The notes under the pieces were generated by a model. The model was not told where the DNA came from. It ran no database searches and worked only from the letters and a program-made list of their open reading frames with translations. Shown in pieces: positions 42,135 through 51,386 of a DNA stretch of 64,000 nucleotides. This DNA comes from Streptomyces sp. DH41. Its GTDB lineage: Bacteria; Actinomycetota; Actinomycetes; Streptomycetales; Streptomycetaceae. The stretch is taken from the NCBI RefSeq assembly GCF_029813785.1, contig NZ_JARVKY010000012.1, forward strand, positions 184,666 through 248,665, read 5' to 3'. The first letter of the stretch is position 1. Each line of letters starts with the position of its first letter. The position numbers were made by a program, and so were the translations under genes.

Positions 42135-44867
42135 GTGGCCGTCTCGTCGGGCCGCGTGGAAAACCTGACGGTCGTGCTGCCGGACGGTGACGGCGTGGGT
42201 CCGGTGCGCGTGCCGGCGGTGCTGCTGCCGGTGCGGGCGGCCCTGCCGGTTCTCACACGCGCGCGTGTCCGCGCCGACGGCCACCGGGCGACCGTGTTCT
42301 GGGGCGCGGTCGCCGTCGAGGCGCTGCACCTCGTGGCGCGCGGGCTGCTGCTGCCCGGCCTGTCCGCGGCCGACCACGACGCCTGGCGCACGGGTCCGCT
42401 GGGCACAGAGGAGACCGAACGGATCCGCCACCTCGCCGCAGTCATGCCGCCCGAGGCACACGCAGTACCCGTGGACGACGCCGAACCCCTGCGGCTGCCC
42501 GACCAGGAACGGCTGGTCCGCGCCTTCCTGGACGCCGTCGCCGACACGCTCCCCCGTTCCCCCGCCGCCGAGCTCGTGACGGCCGGACCCGCCTACGCCT
42601 CGCGGGAGTCCCGGCGTACGCCCGAGCTGCGCGAGTGGGCTGCCGACATCGCCGCGGGACACGACGCGGGCGTCCGGCTTTCACTGCGCGTCGAGGTGCG
42701 GGGCCTGTCGGACGCGGCTTCCCAGGAAACCCAGCCGGCGTTCCGGGCCGTGCTCCAGGTGCACGACGTGAGCGATCCCGCGCTGGTCGCGGACACCGCC
42801 GAGGTGTGGGCGGGCAACGTGGACGACGCGTTCGGCACTCGCGCGCGCATGGACGCCCTGCTCGCGCTCCGCCGTGCGGCAAGGGCCTGGCCCGCGCTCA
42901 CACCCATGCTGTCGGCCGCTGTGCCGGACGCCGTCGAACTCTCCGACGAAGAGGTCACCGAGCTTCTCGGAACGGGTTCCCGGGCGCTCGCCGGCGCGGG
43001 AGTCGACGTGCACTGGCCGAGGGAGCTGGCCCGTGACCTGACCGCCCGCGCGGAGGTCGGACCACCCGACGACGAGCCGTCGCCGCGCACGGCCTCGTCG
43101 GACACCGGCCCCTCGTTCCTGTCCGCCGACGCGCTGCTCGCCTTCAACTGGTCGTTCGCGCTGGGCGGGCAGCGGCTCACGCGCGAGGAGCTGGATCTGC
43201 TCGCCGAGGCGAACCGCCCCGTGGTGCGCCTGCGCGACAAGTGGGTGCTCGTCGACCCCGAGGAGGCCCACCGCGCCCGCGACCGGCAGGACCACAAGGT
43301 CACGCCGGTCGACGCGCTCGCCGCGGCCCTGACGGGCTCGACGGAGGTCGACGGGCGCCGGGTCGAAGTCCGGCCCACGGGCTGGCTGGCGTCCTTGCGG
43401 GAACGGCTGGCCGACCCCGAGGCGCAGGATGCCGTCGCGCAGCCCGCCGCCCTCGACGCCACGCTGCGCGACTACCAGCGCAGAGGGCTCAACTGGCTGG
43501 CCCGTATGACGTCGTTGGGCCTGGGCTGCTGTCTCGCCGACGACATGGGGCTGGGCAAGACCATCACGCTGATCGCCCTGCATCTTCACCGGCAGACCGA
43601 AGAGTCCGCCGCCGGGCCCACCCTGGTGGTCTGCCCGACCTCCCTCATGGGCAACTGGCAGCGCGAGATCGAGCGGTTCGCACCCGGCACGCCCGTACGC
43701 CGCTTCCACGGCTCCCGGCGCGACCTGGAGGAGCCGGCAGACGGCGAGTTCGTACTCACCACCTACGGCACCATGCGCCTGGACACGGGCCGGCTCTCCA
43801 CCGTGCGGTGGGGCATGGTCGTGGCGGACGAGGCCCAGCACGTGAAGAACCCGTACTCGGAGACCGCACGGCGGCTGCGCTCCATCAGCGCACGCGCACG
43901 CGTGGCGCTCACCGGCACGCCGGTGGAGAACAACCTCTCCGAGCTCTGGGCGATCCTCGACTGGGCCACCCCGGGGCTGCTGGGCCGGCTCGGCGCCTTC
44001 CGCAGGCACTACGCACAGGCCGTCGAGGGCGGCCAGGACCCGGCGGCGGCGGAGCGACTGGCACGGCTCGTACGCCCCTTCCTGCTGCGCCGCCGCAAGT
44101 CGGATCCCGGAATCGCGCCGGAGCTGCCGCCGAAGACCGAGACCGACCACCCGGTGTCACTGACCGCGGAACAGACGGGGCTGTACGAGGCGGTGGTACG
44201 CGAAGCGCTCGCGGAGATCGCCGGGACCGACAGCATGGCGCGACGCGGCATGATCGTGAAGCTGCTGACGAGCCTGAAGCAGATCTGCAACCACCCCGCG
44301 CAGTTCCTCAAGGAGGACCGGCCGAGGATCACGGGCCGCTCGGGGAAGCTGGAGCTGCTGGACGAACTGCTCGACACCATCCTCGCCGAACAGGCGAGTG
44401 TGCTGGTCTTCACCCAGTACGTACAGATGGCGCGTCTTCTCGAACAGCACCTGACCGCCCGCGGCGTGGGCTCGCTGTTCCTGCACGGCGGCACGTCCGT
44501 CACGGCGCGGGAGTCCTTGGTGCGGCGGTTCCAGGACGGAGAGGTCCCGGTCTTCCTGCTGTCGCTGAAGGCGGCGGGCACCGGCCTGAACCTCACGCGC
44601 GCGGAGCATGTCGTGCACTACGACCGCTGGTGGAATCCGGCGGTCGAGGCGCAGGCCACCGACCGCGCCTACCGCATCGGCCAGACCCGCCCCGTGCAGG
44701 TGCACCGGCTGGTCGCCGAGGGAACCGTCGAGGACCGCATCGCAGCCCTGCTGAACCGTAAGCGGGCGCTGGCCGACGCGGTGCTGGGAACGGGTGAGGC
44801 CGCGCTCACGGAGCTGACGGACGCGGAACTGGCCGATCTGGTCGAGTTGCGAGGAGGTATGCGATGA
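42135..44867 (+). CDS. SNF2-family helicase/ATPase
   Basis: 910 residues from GTG 42135. The C-terminal half is a full SNF2 motor: DDMGLGKTITLIALHLH (Walker A), VVADEAQHVKNP (motif II), LTGTPVENNLSELW (III), then VLVFTQYVQMARLL, LFLHGGTSV, LKAAGTGLNLTRA and AYRIGQTRPVQVHRL. The N-terminal region carries the bacterial SNF2-associated domain. Codon-biased coding sequence continues upstream to 42000 without ATG, GTG or TTG; there an ATC codon has GAGGAA six bases upstream, so the true protein is probably 955 residues. It overlaps the SWIM gene by ATGA, and the two likely work together. Confidence 0.9.
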   Translation: MAVSSGRVENLTVVLPDGDGVGPVRVPAVLLPVRAALPVLTRARVRADGHRATVFWGAVAVEALHLVARGLLLPGLSAADHDAWRTGPLGTEETERIRHLAAVMPPEAHAVPVDDAEPLRLPDQERLVRAFLDAVADTLPRSPAAELVTAGPAYASRESRRTPELREWAADIAAGHDAGVRLSLRVEVRGLSDAASQETQPAFRAVLQVHDVSDPALVADTAEVWAGNVDDAFGTRARMDALLALRRAARAWPALTPMLSAAVPDAVELSDEEVTELLGTGSRALAGAGVDVHWPRELARDLTARAEVGPPDDEPSPRTASSDTGPSFLSADALLAFNWSFALGGQRLTREELDLLAEANRPVVRLRDKWVLVDPEEAHRARDRQDHKVTPVDALAAALTGSTEVDGRRVEVRPTGWLASLRERLADPEAQDAVAQPAALDATLRDYQRRGLNWLARMTSLGLGCCLADDMGLGKTITLIALHLHRQTEESAAGPTLVVCPTSLMGNWQREIERFAPGTPVRRFHGSRRDLEEPADGEFVLTTYGTMRLDTGRLSTVRWGMVVADEAQHVKNPYSETARRLRSISARARVALTGTPVENNLSELWAILDWATPGLLGRLGAFRRHYAQAVEGGQDPAAAERLARLVRPFLLRRRKSDPGIAPELPPKTETDHPVSLTAEQTGLYEAVVREALAEIAGTDSMARRGMIVKLLTSLKQICNHPAQFLKEDRPRITGRSGKLELLDELLDTILAEQASVLVFTQYVQMARLLEQHLTARGVGSLFLHGGTSVTARESLVRRFQDGEVPVFLLSLKAAGTGLNLTRAEHVVHYDRWWNPAVEAQATDRAYRIGQTRPVQVHRLVAEGTVEDRIAALLNRKRALADAVLGTGEAALTELTDAELADLVELRGGMR

Positions 44868-46132
44868 CCCGGTACGACGACGAAACGGAACGAACGTTCG
44901 CCGCACTGCCGCCCGCACACGGGAGGGGCTTCGCGCAGACCTGGTGGGGCAGGGCCTGGCTGAAGGCGCTGGAGGACGCGGCCATGGACGCGGCGCAGGT
45001 GAAGGCGGGCCGTCGGCTCGCACGCGCGGGAGCTGTCGGCGCGGTGTCGGTACGTCCGGGACGCATCACCGCGGTCGTCCAGGACCGGGACCGCACGGCG
45101 TATCGGGCCGACGTCCTGCTGGAGAAGCTGTCCGACGCGCAGTGGGACCGTTTCTCCGACATGGCGATCGAGCGGTCCGGGCATGTCGCGGCGCTTCTGG
45201 ACCGCGACATGCCGCCGCACCTGGTGGAGGACGCCGCACATGCCGGCATCGACCTGCTTCCGGGCCTGGGCGACCTGGAGGCGGAGTGCGACTGCGGTGC
45301 CTGGGATCACTGCGGGCACACCGCGGCACTCTGCTATCAGGTGGCCAGGTTGCTGGACCAGGACCCCTTCGTGCTGCTCCTGATGCGCGGACGTGCGGAG
45401 AGCGCCGTACTGGACGCTCTCCAGACGCGCGGAAACGCGCCCACGGAGGATGCCGCCTTCCGCCCGGAGGGTGTGAACGCCGCGGAAGCGTATGCGGCGG
45501 GGCACCTGTTGCCTCCGCTGCCCGACCTGCCCGGTCTCCAGGAGGGACCGGGTGCACCGCCGTCCCTGGACACGGAAGGTACGGCGCCTCCCGGCGTGGA
45601 CCCGGCCGCCTTGGCCTTCCTGGCCTCCCGGGCGGCGGCGGAGGCGCACCGACTGCTCGCCGAGGCCCTACGGAGCGGGCACGGCCGGCAGGTGGTGGGC
45701 ACGGAACCGGCCGCCTCGCACGACGCGGTGCGCCTGGCCGCGGGCGATCCCGGGCCAGAGGTGCTGCAACGCCTCGGGGACGGCTCGGGGCGCACGCGGG
45801 AGGCACTGGCCGTCGCCGTACGCGCGTGGCGTCTCGGGGGCGTGGTCGCCCTGTCCGTGCTCGAGGAAGAGTGGACGGTGGAGGGCGACACGCTCGCACG
45901 CGCGCGTGCGGCACTGGAATCGGCCTGGGACGAGGACGAGCGACCGTCGTTGCGGGCGCGGAACAACCGGTGGACCGTCGTCGGCGCGCCGCATCAGCTC
46001 CGTCTGGACCCTGACGGCCACTGGTGGCCCTACCGCAAGGAGAGCGGTCGTTGGGCCCCCGTGGGCGGCGCCGCGCAGGACCCTGCGACGGCGCTGGCCA
46101 CGGCGGTACTCGCGGCCGGGGACGCGGCCTGA
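44864..46132 (+). CDS. SWIM zinc-finger protein
   Basis: 422-residue partner of the SNF2 ATPase, translationally coupled. The opening FAQTWWGRAWLKALEDAAMD is typical of bacterial SWIM proteins. The zinc finger CDCGAWDHCGHTAALCY has the CxCxnCxH pattern near residue 144. SWIM fingers bind DNA or proteins; in bacteria they accompany SWI/SNF ATPases. The remainder is Ala-rich helical with no further motif. Confidence 0.85.
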   Translation: MTRYDDETERTFAALPPAHGRGFAQTWWGRAWLKALEDAAMDAAQVKAGRRLARAGAVGAVSVRPGRITAVVQDRDRTAYRADVLLEKLSDAQWDRFSDMAIERSGHVAALLDRDMPPHLVEDAAHAGIDLLPGLGDLEAECDCGAWDHCGHTAALCYQVARLLDQDPFVLLLMRGRAESAVLDALQTRGNAPTEDAAFRPEGVNAAEAYAAGHLLPPLPDLPGLQEGPGAPPSLDTEGTAPPGVDPAALAFLASRAAAEAHRLLAEALRSGHGRQVVGTEPAASHDAVRLAAGDPGPEVLQRLGDGSGRTREALAVAVRAWRLGGVVALSVLEEEWTVEGDTLARARAALESAWDEDERPSLRARNNRWTVVGAPHQLRLDPDGHWWPYRKESGRWAPVGGAAQDPATALATAVLAAGDAA

Positions 46133-46580
46133 TGCCCCGGCCCCGACCTCGGCCCGGCGCCGGGGACGCACAGGTCGATGCCTGGGACGAGCGCCGTTGC
46201 GGGGCCGTCCCGGCTTCGGCGCCCAGAGCGCCGGGGACCGGGCGAGGAGCAACGCCCGTGACGAGAGCGGATGCCGGGCCGTCCCGGCATCCGTGAGATG
46301 CGTGGCCGGGCGAAGCACTACCAGCCATGTCGCGAACGACGCCCAGGCGTCTACCTGAACGACCGGAGGCGGCTGACGCCCCGTGCCGGCTCGGTCGGGG
46401 GGCGGGGGCGGCGCGGACGCTTCCGGCAGTCCGGTCCCGTGCCGCAGCCACCCCTCGGTCGCCGTGCGTCGCCCGCCCGGTAGTCGTCACCGCTGCCGGG
46501 CGGGCGGCGACGTGCGTACGGGCTCCGGCCCCGTCCGTGAACCGGAGGGGGCCGGAGCCTTCCCACAGAGGCCGTACCGC
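46133..46580. other. Intergenic region between SWIM and xylA genes
   Basis: About 450 bases without a credible gene. It contains a strong hairpin near the xylA end (listed separately) and smaller GC-rich repeats such as GGCCGTCCCGGC at 46203-46214 and again around 46269-46280. It serves as a convergent termination zone. Confidence 0.4.
46521..46559. terminator. Terminator hairpin of xylA
   Basis: GGCTCCGGCCCC (46521-46532) pairs perfectly with GGGGCCGGAGCC (46548-46559) around a 15-base loop, 21 bases past the xylA stop. A 12-bp GC stem between convergent genes fits a bidirectional terminator. Confidence 0.75.
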
Positions 46581-47744
46581 TCAGCGGGCGCCGAGGAGGT
46601 GGTCCATGGCGAGCTGGTCGAGGTGCTCGAAGCCCATGCCGCGGGCGGCGGCCGCGTCCACGTCGAAGGCGTCGAAGGCGGTCGGGTCGGCCAGCAGAGC
46701 CGCGAGACCGTCCTCGGCGGTCGGACGCGCCAGTTCGTCCAGCCGGGACGCCGCGAGGGCCTCCTGCACCCGCGGGTCGGCACGGAAGGCCGCCGCCCGG
46801 TCCTTGAGCATCAGGTAGTTGCGCATGCAGCCCGCCGCCGACGCCCACACTCCGTCGAGGTCCTCGGTCCGCGGCGGCTTGAAGTCGAAGTGGCGCGGTC
46901 CCGCGTACCCGGCCCTCTCCAGCAGGTCGACGAGCCAGAACGCCGCCCGCAGATCGCCCGCGCCGAACCGCAGGTCCTGGTCGTACTTGATGCCCGACTG
47001 GCCGTTGAGGTCGATGTGGAACAGCTTGCCCGCCCACAGCGCCTGCGCGATGCCGTGGGGGAAGTTCAGCCCCGCCATCTGCTCGTGGCCGACCTCGGGG
47101 TTCACGCCGTACAGCTCCGGACGCTCCAGCCGCTCGATGAACGCCAGCGCGTGGCCCACCGTCGGCAGCAGGATGTCACCGCGGGGCTCGTTCGGCTTGG
47201 GCTCGATCGCGAACTTCAGGTCGTAGCCCTGCTCGGTGACGTACTCGCCCAGCAGGTCGAAGGCCTCCTTCATCCGGTCCAGCGCGTCCCGCACGTCCTT
47301 GGCCGCACCGGACTCCGCGCCCTCCCGGCCGCCCCAGGCGACGTACACACTCGCGCCCAGTTCCACCGCGAGATCGATGTTGCGGATCGTCTTGCGCAGC
47401 GCGTACCGGCGCACGTCGCGGTCGTTGGCGGTGAACGCGCCGTCCTTGAACACCGGGTGCGTGAACAGGTTCGTCGTCGCCATCGGCACCTTCATGCCCG
47501 TCGCGTCCAACGCCTGCCGGAAACGCTTGACGTGCTCCTCGCGCTCGGTGTCGCTCGAGCCGAACGGGATCAGGTCGTCGTCGTGGAACGTGACCCCGTA
47601 CGCACCCAGCTCGGCCAGACGCCGCACCGACTCCGCCGGGTCCAGCGCGCGCCGGGTGGCATCACCGAAGGGATCCCGGCCCTGCCAGCCGACCGTCCAC
47701 AAACCGAACGTGAACCTGTCCTCGGGAGTGGGCTGGTAGTTCAT
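46581..47744 (-). CDS. xylA: Xylose isomerase
   Basis: 387-residue enzyme that converts D-xylose to D-xylulose (and glucose to fructose), the classic Streptomyces glucose isomerase. Conserved parts: RFTFGLWTVGWQGRDPFGDATR, TNLFTHPVFKDGAFTANDRDVRRYA with the catalytic His, YVAWGGREGAESG, KFAIEPKPNEPRGDILLPTVGHALAF, and LFHIDLNGQSGIKYDQDLRFGAGD for metal binding. It is divergent from xylB, and both are probably controlled by the ROK regulator downstream. Confidence 0.97.
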   Translation of the reverse strand: MNYQPTPEDRFTFGLWTVGWQGRDPFGDATRRALDPAESVRRLAELGAYGVTFHDDDLIPFGSSDTEREEHVKRFRQALDATGMKVPMATTNLFTHPVFKDGAFTANDRDVRRYALRKTIRNIDLAVELGASVYVAWGGREGAESGAAKDVRDALDRMKEAFDLLGEYVTEQGYDLKFAIEPKPNEPRGDILLPTVGHALAFIERLERPELYGVNPEVGHEQMAGLNFPHGIAQALWAGKLFHIDLNGQSGIKYDQDLRFGAGDLRAAFWLVDLLERAGYAGPRHFDFKPPRTEDLDGVWASAAGCMRNYLMLKDRAAAFRADPRVQEALAASRLDELARPTAEDGLAALLADPTAFDAFDVDAAAARGMGFEHLDQLAMDHLLGAR

Positions 47745-47966
47745 TCCGTGGCTCCTCGCTCGCTGCCGATCACTTGCCGCCGACTATTTCGTCATGGCGC
47801 TTTACAAATTAGTATGCACACACGGTCCTGGGAAGGCACAAGGTGTCCCCGAAGGAGTGACATCCGGGTCGCGAGGACCAGAAGAACCGCGAAACCCCTG
47901 CTCAGCGCAGGTCCGTCCAGACAGTTCAGTCAGATCCCGCAGAGCCGCGGAAGAGGGAGAAACCCG
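47745..47966. promoter_or_regulatory. Divergent xylA-xylB promoter region
   Basis: A 222-base gap between two divergent xylose genes. It includes an unusually AT-rich stretch around 47800-47816 (TTTACAAATTAGTATG), the best candidate for a shared operator and -10 elements. No perfect palindrome stands out. The xylB end carries the ribosome site GAGGGAG. Confidence 0.55.
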
Positions 47967-49412
47967 ATGTCAGCAGCCGAGGGTCCGCTCGTCGTCGGCG
48001 TGGACACGTCCACCCAGTCCACCAAGGCGCTGGTCGTCGACGCGGCCACCGGCAGGGTCGTGGCGAGCGGTCAGGCGCCCCACACCGTGTCCACCGGAGC
48101 AGGCCGCGAGAGCGATCCGCGCCAGTGGTGGGAAGCCCTGTGCGAGGCCCTGCACCAGTGCGGTGACGCCGCGCGCGAGGCCGCCGCGGTGTCGATCGGC
48201 GGGCAGCAGCACGGACTCGTCACACTGGACGCCCACGGCGACCCGGTGCGCCCGGCCCTGCTGTGGAACGACGTGCGCTCGGCCCCGCAGGCCCGCCGCC
48301 TGGTCGAGGAACTGGGCGGCCCCAAGGCCTGGGCCGAGCGCACGGGCAGCGTGCCCAGCGCCTCGTTCACGGTCACCAAGTGGGCCTGGCTGACCGAGCA
48401 CGAGCCGGAGGCGGCTCGCGCGGCGAAGGCCGTACGGCTCCCCCACGACTACCTCACCGAGCGCCTCACCGGCGAGGGGACCACCGACCGCGGCGACGCG
48501 TCCGGCACCGGCTGGTGGGCGTCCGGCACGGAATCGTACGACGAGGAGACCCTCGCGCGCGTGGGACTCGATCCCGCGTTGCTGCCCCGCGTGGTCCGGC
48601 CCGGGGAGGTGGCCGGCACCGTGCGCGACGGCCACGGCCTGCCGTTCGCCAAGGGCACCCTGGTCGCCGCCGGCACCGGTGACAACGCGGCCGCCGCGCT
48701 GGGTCTCGGGCTGCGCCCCGGCATGCCGGTGATGAGCCTCGGCACGTCCGGCACCGTGTACGCCGTGTCGCGACGCCGCGCCGCCGATCCGACCGGCACC
48801 GTGGCGGGCTTCGCCGACGCTCGCGGCGACTGGCTGCCGCTGGCCTGCACCCTCAACTGCACGCTCGCCGTCGACCGCGTCGCGGCCCTGCTGGGCCTGG
48901 ACCGGGAAGCCGTCGAGCCGGGCACCGACGTCACGCTCCTGCCCTACCTGGACGGCGAACGCACACCGAACCTGCCGCACTCCTCCGGCCTCCTGCACGG
49001 CCTGCGCCACGACACGACCGCGGGCCAGCTGCTCCAGGCCGCGTACGACGGCGCCGTCCACTCGCTGCTCGGCGCCCTCGACCTGGTCCTCGACGACGAT
49101 GCGGACCCGTCCGCACCGCTGCTGCTGATCGGCGGCGGCGCCCGCGGGGCCGCCTGGCAGCAGACCGTACGACGACTGTCGGGGCGCCCTGTCCAGACCC
49201 CCGAGGCCAGGGAACTGGTCGCCCTCGGCGCCGCGGCGCAGGCGGCCGGCCTGCTGACCGGCGAGGACGCGGCGGCGGTCGCCCGGCGCTGGAACACGGC
49301 CGCCGGACCGGTACTCGACGCCGTGGAGCGGGACGAGGCGACACTGACCAGGATCACCGGGGTACTCTCCGACGCGGCACCGCTGCTGGAACCGAACGCG
49401 GACTCCCGCTGA
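47967..49412 (+). CDS. xylB: Xylulokinase
   Basis: 481-residue FGGY-family kinase that phosphorylates D-xylulose after XylA. The N-terminal VVGVDTSTQSTKALVVD is the phosphate-1 loop; SIGGQQHGLVTLD and PALLWNDVRS bind sugar, and the C-terminal GGGARGAAWQQTVRRL with VALGAAAQAAGLL closes the nucleotide site. ATG 47967 follows GAGGGAG. Confidence 0.95.
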   Translation: MSAAEGPLVVGVDTSTQSTKALVVDAATGRVVASGQAPHTVSTGAGRESDPRQWWEALCEALHQCGDAAREAAAVSIGGQQHGLVTLDAHGDPVRPALLWNDVRSAPQARRLVEELGGPKAWAERTGSVPSASFTVTKWAWLTEHEPEAARAAKAVRLPHDYLTERLTGEGTTDRGDASGTGWWASGTESYDEETLARVGLDPALLPRVVRPGEVAGTVRDGHGLPFAKGTLVAAGTGDNAAAALGLGLRPGMPVMSLGTSGTVYAVSRRRAADPTGTVAGFADARGDWLPLACTLNCTLAVDRVAALLGLDREAVEPGTDVTLLPYLDGERTPNLPHSSGLLHGLRHDTTAGQLLQAAYDGAVHSLLGALDLVLDDDADPSAPLLLIGGGARGAAWQQTVRRLSGRPVQTPEARELVALGAAAQAAGLLTGEDAAAVARRWNTAAGPVLDAVERDEATLTRITGVLSDAAPLLEPNADSR

Positions 49413-49764
49413 GGACGTGCTCACACGGGCCACGCCACCGGCGGGCACCTGCACGGGCTGTTCCGCCGGGACGCGCCACCGAGGCGTCGTCGGCGGCACG
49501 TCGGTGTGAACGGCGACCGATACGCACTGTCGGAGGAGGGTGGGAGCGTGGACCGCGACCGGTCGGAGGGTGGAACCGTGGATCACGGCCGCGCTCACCG
49601 GCGGAGTGCGTCACCGGACGTCCCCGGCTGTCTCCCTGACGGCGCCCTCGGTCGCCGCCCGCCGGGCGCCGTCGAAGACGACGCGGACGTCCGGCGGCCC
49701 GCGCCGAGGGGGTACGTGGCCGAGGAACGGACCGACCGAAGACCGACCAAGGACTGACGGAGGC
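49413..49764. other. Intergenic region between xylB and the ROK regulator
   Basis: About 350 bases with no convincing gene. A plus-strand frame (49506-49757) is open but has poor protein character and no relative I know. Short GGAGGGTGG words recur near 49531-49580. It probably holds the regulator promoter. Confidence 0.35.
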
Positions 49765-50973
49765 ATGACCGCACCGCCGCACGAAGCACACCCGGCCCGC
49801 CCCGGACGCGCGCTGCCGGACACCCAGCAGGGCATGCGCCGCCGTAATCTCGCCCGGGTGATGCACACCGTCAGCGCCGAGGGGCCGCTGTCCCGGGCAG
49901 CCGTCGCCTCACGGATCGGGCTGACGCGTGCGGCGGTGTCGACCCTCGTGGACGAACTCATCCGCTCGGGGCTGCTGGACGAGCTGGGACCCGAACGTCC
50001 CGGCCGGGTGGGGCGGCCCGGGTCGGCGCTCGCCGTCAGCGCGCAGGGCCCCGCCGGCATCGGGGCGGAGGTCGGCGTCGACCACCTCGCGGTCTGCGCG
50101 GTCGACCTGCGTGGCCGGCTGCGGTCGCGTGTCGTGCGGTACGGCAGCAACCGGGGCCGCTCACTCGAGCCCGTGACCGAGCAGCTCACCGGTCTGGTGC
50201 GGCAGGTCGTCTCGGAGGCGGAGGCCGAGGGGCTGTGGCCGGCCGGGCTCGCGGTCGCCGTTCCGGGTCTCGTGGCGCGGGACGCCCGTACCGTGGTGCG
50301 CGCTCCGAACCTGGACTGGCACGACGCGGATCTGGGCGCGCGGCTGCCCTCGGACCTGCCGCTGACCGTGGACAACGAGGCCAACTTCGGCGCGCTCGCC
50401 GAGCTCTGGCTCGGTGACGGCACTCCCCGGGACTTCCTGCATGTCTCTGCCGAGATCGGTATCGGCGCGGCCGTGGTCGTCGACGGACGGCTGCTGCGCG
50501 GTACCCGGGGGTTCGCCGGCGAGTTGGGTCACGTGCCGGTCAGCCCCGACGGACCGGAGTGCGCGTGCGGCGGGCGAGGGTGCCTGGAGCAGTACGCCGG
50601 TGAGAAGGCGGTGCTGCGCGCGGCCGGCGTGGAGGCGGGCGAGGGTCGTGTCGGCCTGCTCGCCGGGCGTGCCGCGGAGGGCGACGAGGCCGTGCGGCGT
50701 GCGCTGCGGGAGGCGGGCACGGCGCTCGGCATCGCGCTGACCGGGGCCGTCAACCTGCTCGACCCCGAGAGCGTGGTGCTGGGCGGAGCACTGGCCGGAC
50801 TCGCACCGTGGCTGCTGCCTTCGCTGCGGGCCGAACTGGCCCGGCGCACGGCGGGTCCGGCCTGCCCGGTCGCCGTGTCGGAGCTGGGCTCCGAAGGGCC
50901 CCTGCTCGGCGCCGCGCACTCGGTCGTACGGGCCGTCCTGGACGACCCTGCGATGGTGGCGGAGCGGGCTTGA
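49765..50973 (+). CDS. xylR: ROK-family transcriptional regulator, probable xylose repressor
   Basis: 402-residue repressor. The N-terminal winged helix (NLARVMHTVSAEGPLSRAAVASRIGLTRAAVSTLVDELIRSGLL) is followed by a sugar-kinase-like ROK domain with VAVPGLVARDARTVVRAPNLDW, NEANFGALAELWLG, and the zinc motif CACGGRGCLEQYAG. ROK repressors lose DNA binding on sugar binding. Position after xylB makes xylA/xylB the likely targets. ATG 49765 follows CGGAGG. Confidence 0.9.
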   Translation: MTAPPHEAHPARPGRALPDTQQGMRRRNLARVMHTVSAEGPLSRAAVASRIGLTRAAVSTLVDELIRSGLLDELGPERPGRVGRPGSALAVSAQGPAGIGAEVGVDHLAVCAVDLRGRLRSRVVRYGSNRGRSLEPVTEQLTGLVRQVVSEAEAEGLWPAGLAVAVPGLVARDARTVVRAPNLDWHDADLGARLPSDLPLTVDNEANFGALAELWLGDGTPRDFLHVSAEIGIGAAVVVDGRLLRGTRGFAGELGHVPVSPDGPECACGGRGCLEQYAGEKAVLRAAGVEAGEGRVGLLAGRAAEGDEAVRRALREAGTALGIALTGAVNLLDPESVVLGGALAGLAPWLLPSLRAELARRTAGPACPVAVSELGSEGPLLGAAHSVVRAVLDDPAMVAERA

Positions 50974-51155
50974 ACCCGGTCGGGTGACGGTTACGGAGCG
51001 AGCCCGGATCCGACCCTGTGTCGGACACGGAGCAAATCCGAAGCCGTCCCCGTGTCGGATACGGCCCTGGTCTCGTAAAGCTACGGCGAACGGACATGTA
51101 GCGCTGCGTGACTCCTGCGATCGTCGTTTCCCCTCGCTGGACTTTCCGTTGAGCT

Positions 51156-51310
51156 GAACGAGTGATCTCGGCGGGGCGGAGGAGCGCGGGTGTGCCAGGA
51201 CTGGGAGCCGGAGGACCTGATCGAGGTCGGGACCCTGCTCGAAGACGGTATGAAGCGGGTGCGGAAGGAAGGCGGAGCAAGGCGCCGTCCGACAGCCGTC
51301 GCTTCCTCCC
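51156..51310 (+). pseudogene. Possible Tn3-type transposase N-terminal fragment (DUF4158-like)
   Basis: A frame starting near 51190 reads WEPEDLIEVGTLLEDGMKRV, resembling the N-terminus of Tn3-family transposases with a DUF4158 domain, then loses similarity in the next residues (a frameshift is likely). Nothing else of such an element is present. Confidence 0.3.
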
Positions 51311-51342
51311 GGGCCATCCGGCGATGCGCGGACTGGAAAAGG

Positions 51343-51380
51343 CTGTGGCGCCCCAGGGAACAGGCCCCGGGGCGCCACAG
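51343..51380 (-). terminator. Terminator hairpin for the methyltransferase-acetyltransferase gene
   Basis: CTGTGGCGCCCC (51343-51354) pairs perfectly with GGGGCGCCACAG (51369-51380) around a 14-base loop, seven bases beyond the stop at 51387 on the minus strand. Confidence 0.75.
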
Positions 51381-51386
51381 GAGCGG

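Noticed and set aside
46383..47966. Upstream half of a long plus-strand frame ending at xylB
   Set aside because: This part is antisense to xylA; xylB begins at ATG 47967 with a good ribosome site.
49506..49757. Small gene between xylB and the ROK regulator
   Set aside because: Weak codon pattern, no recognisable features, no clear ribosome site.
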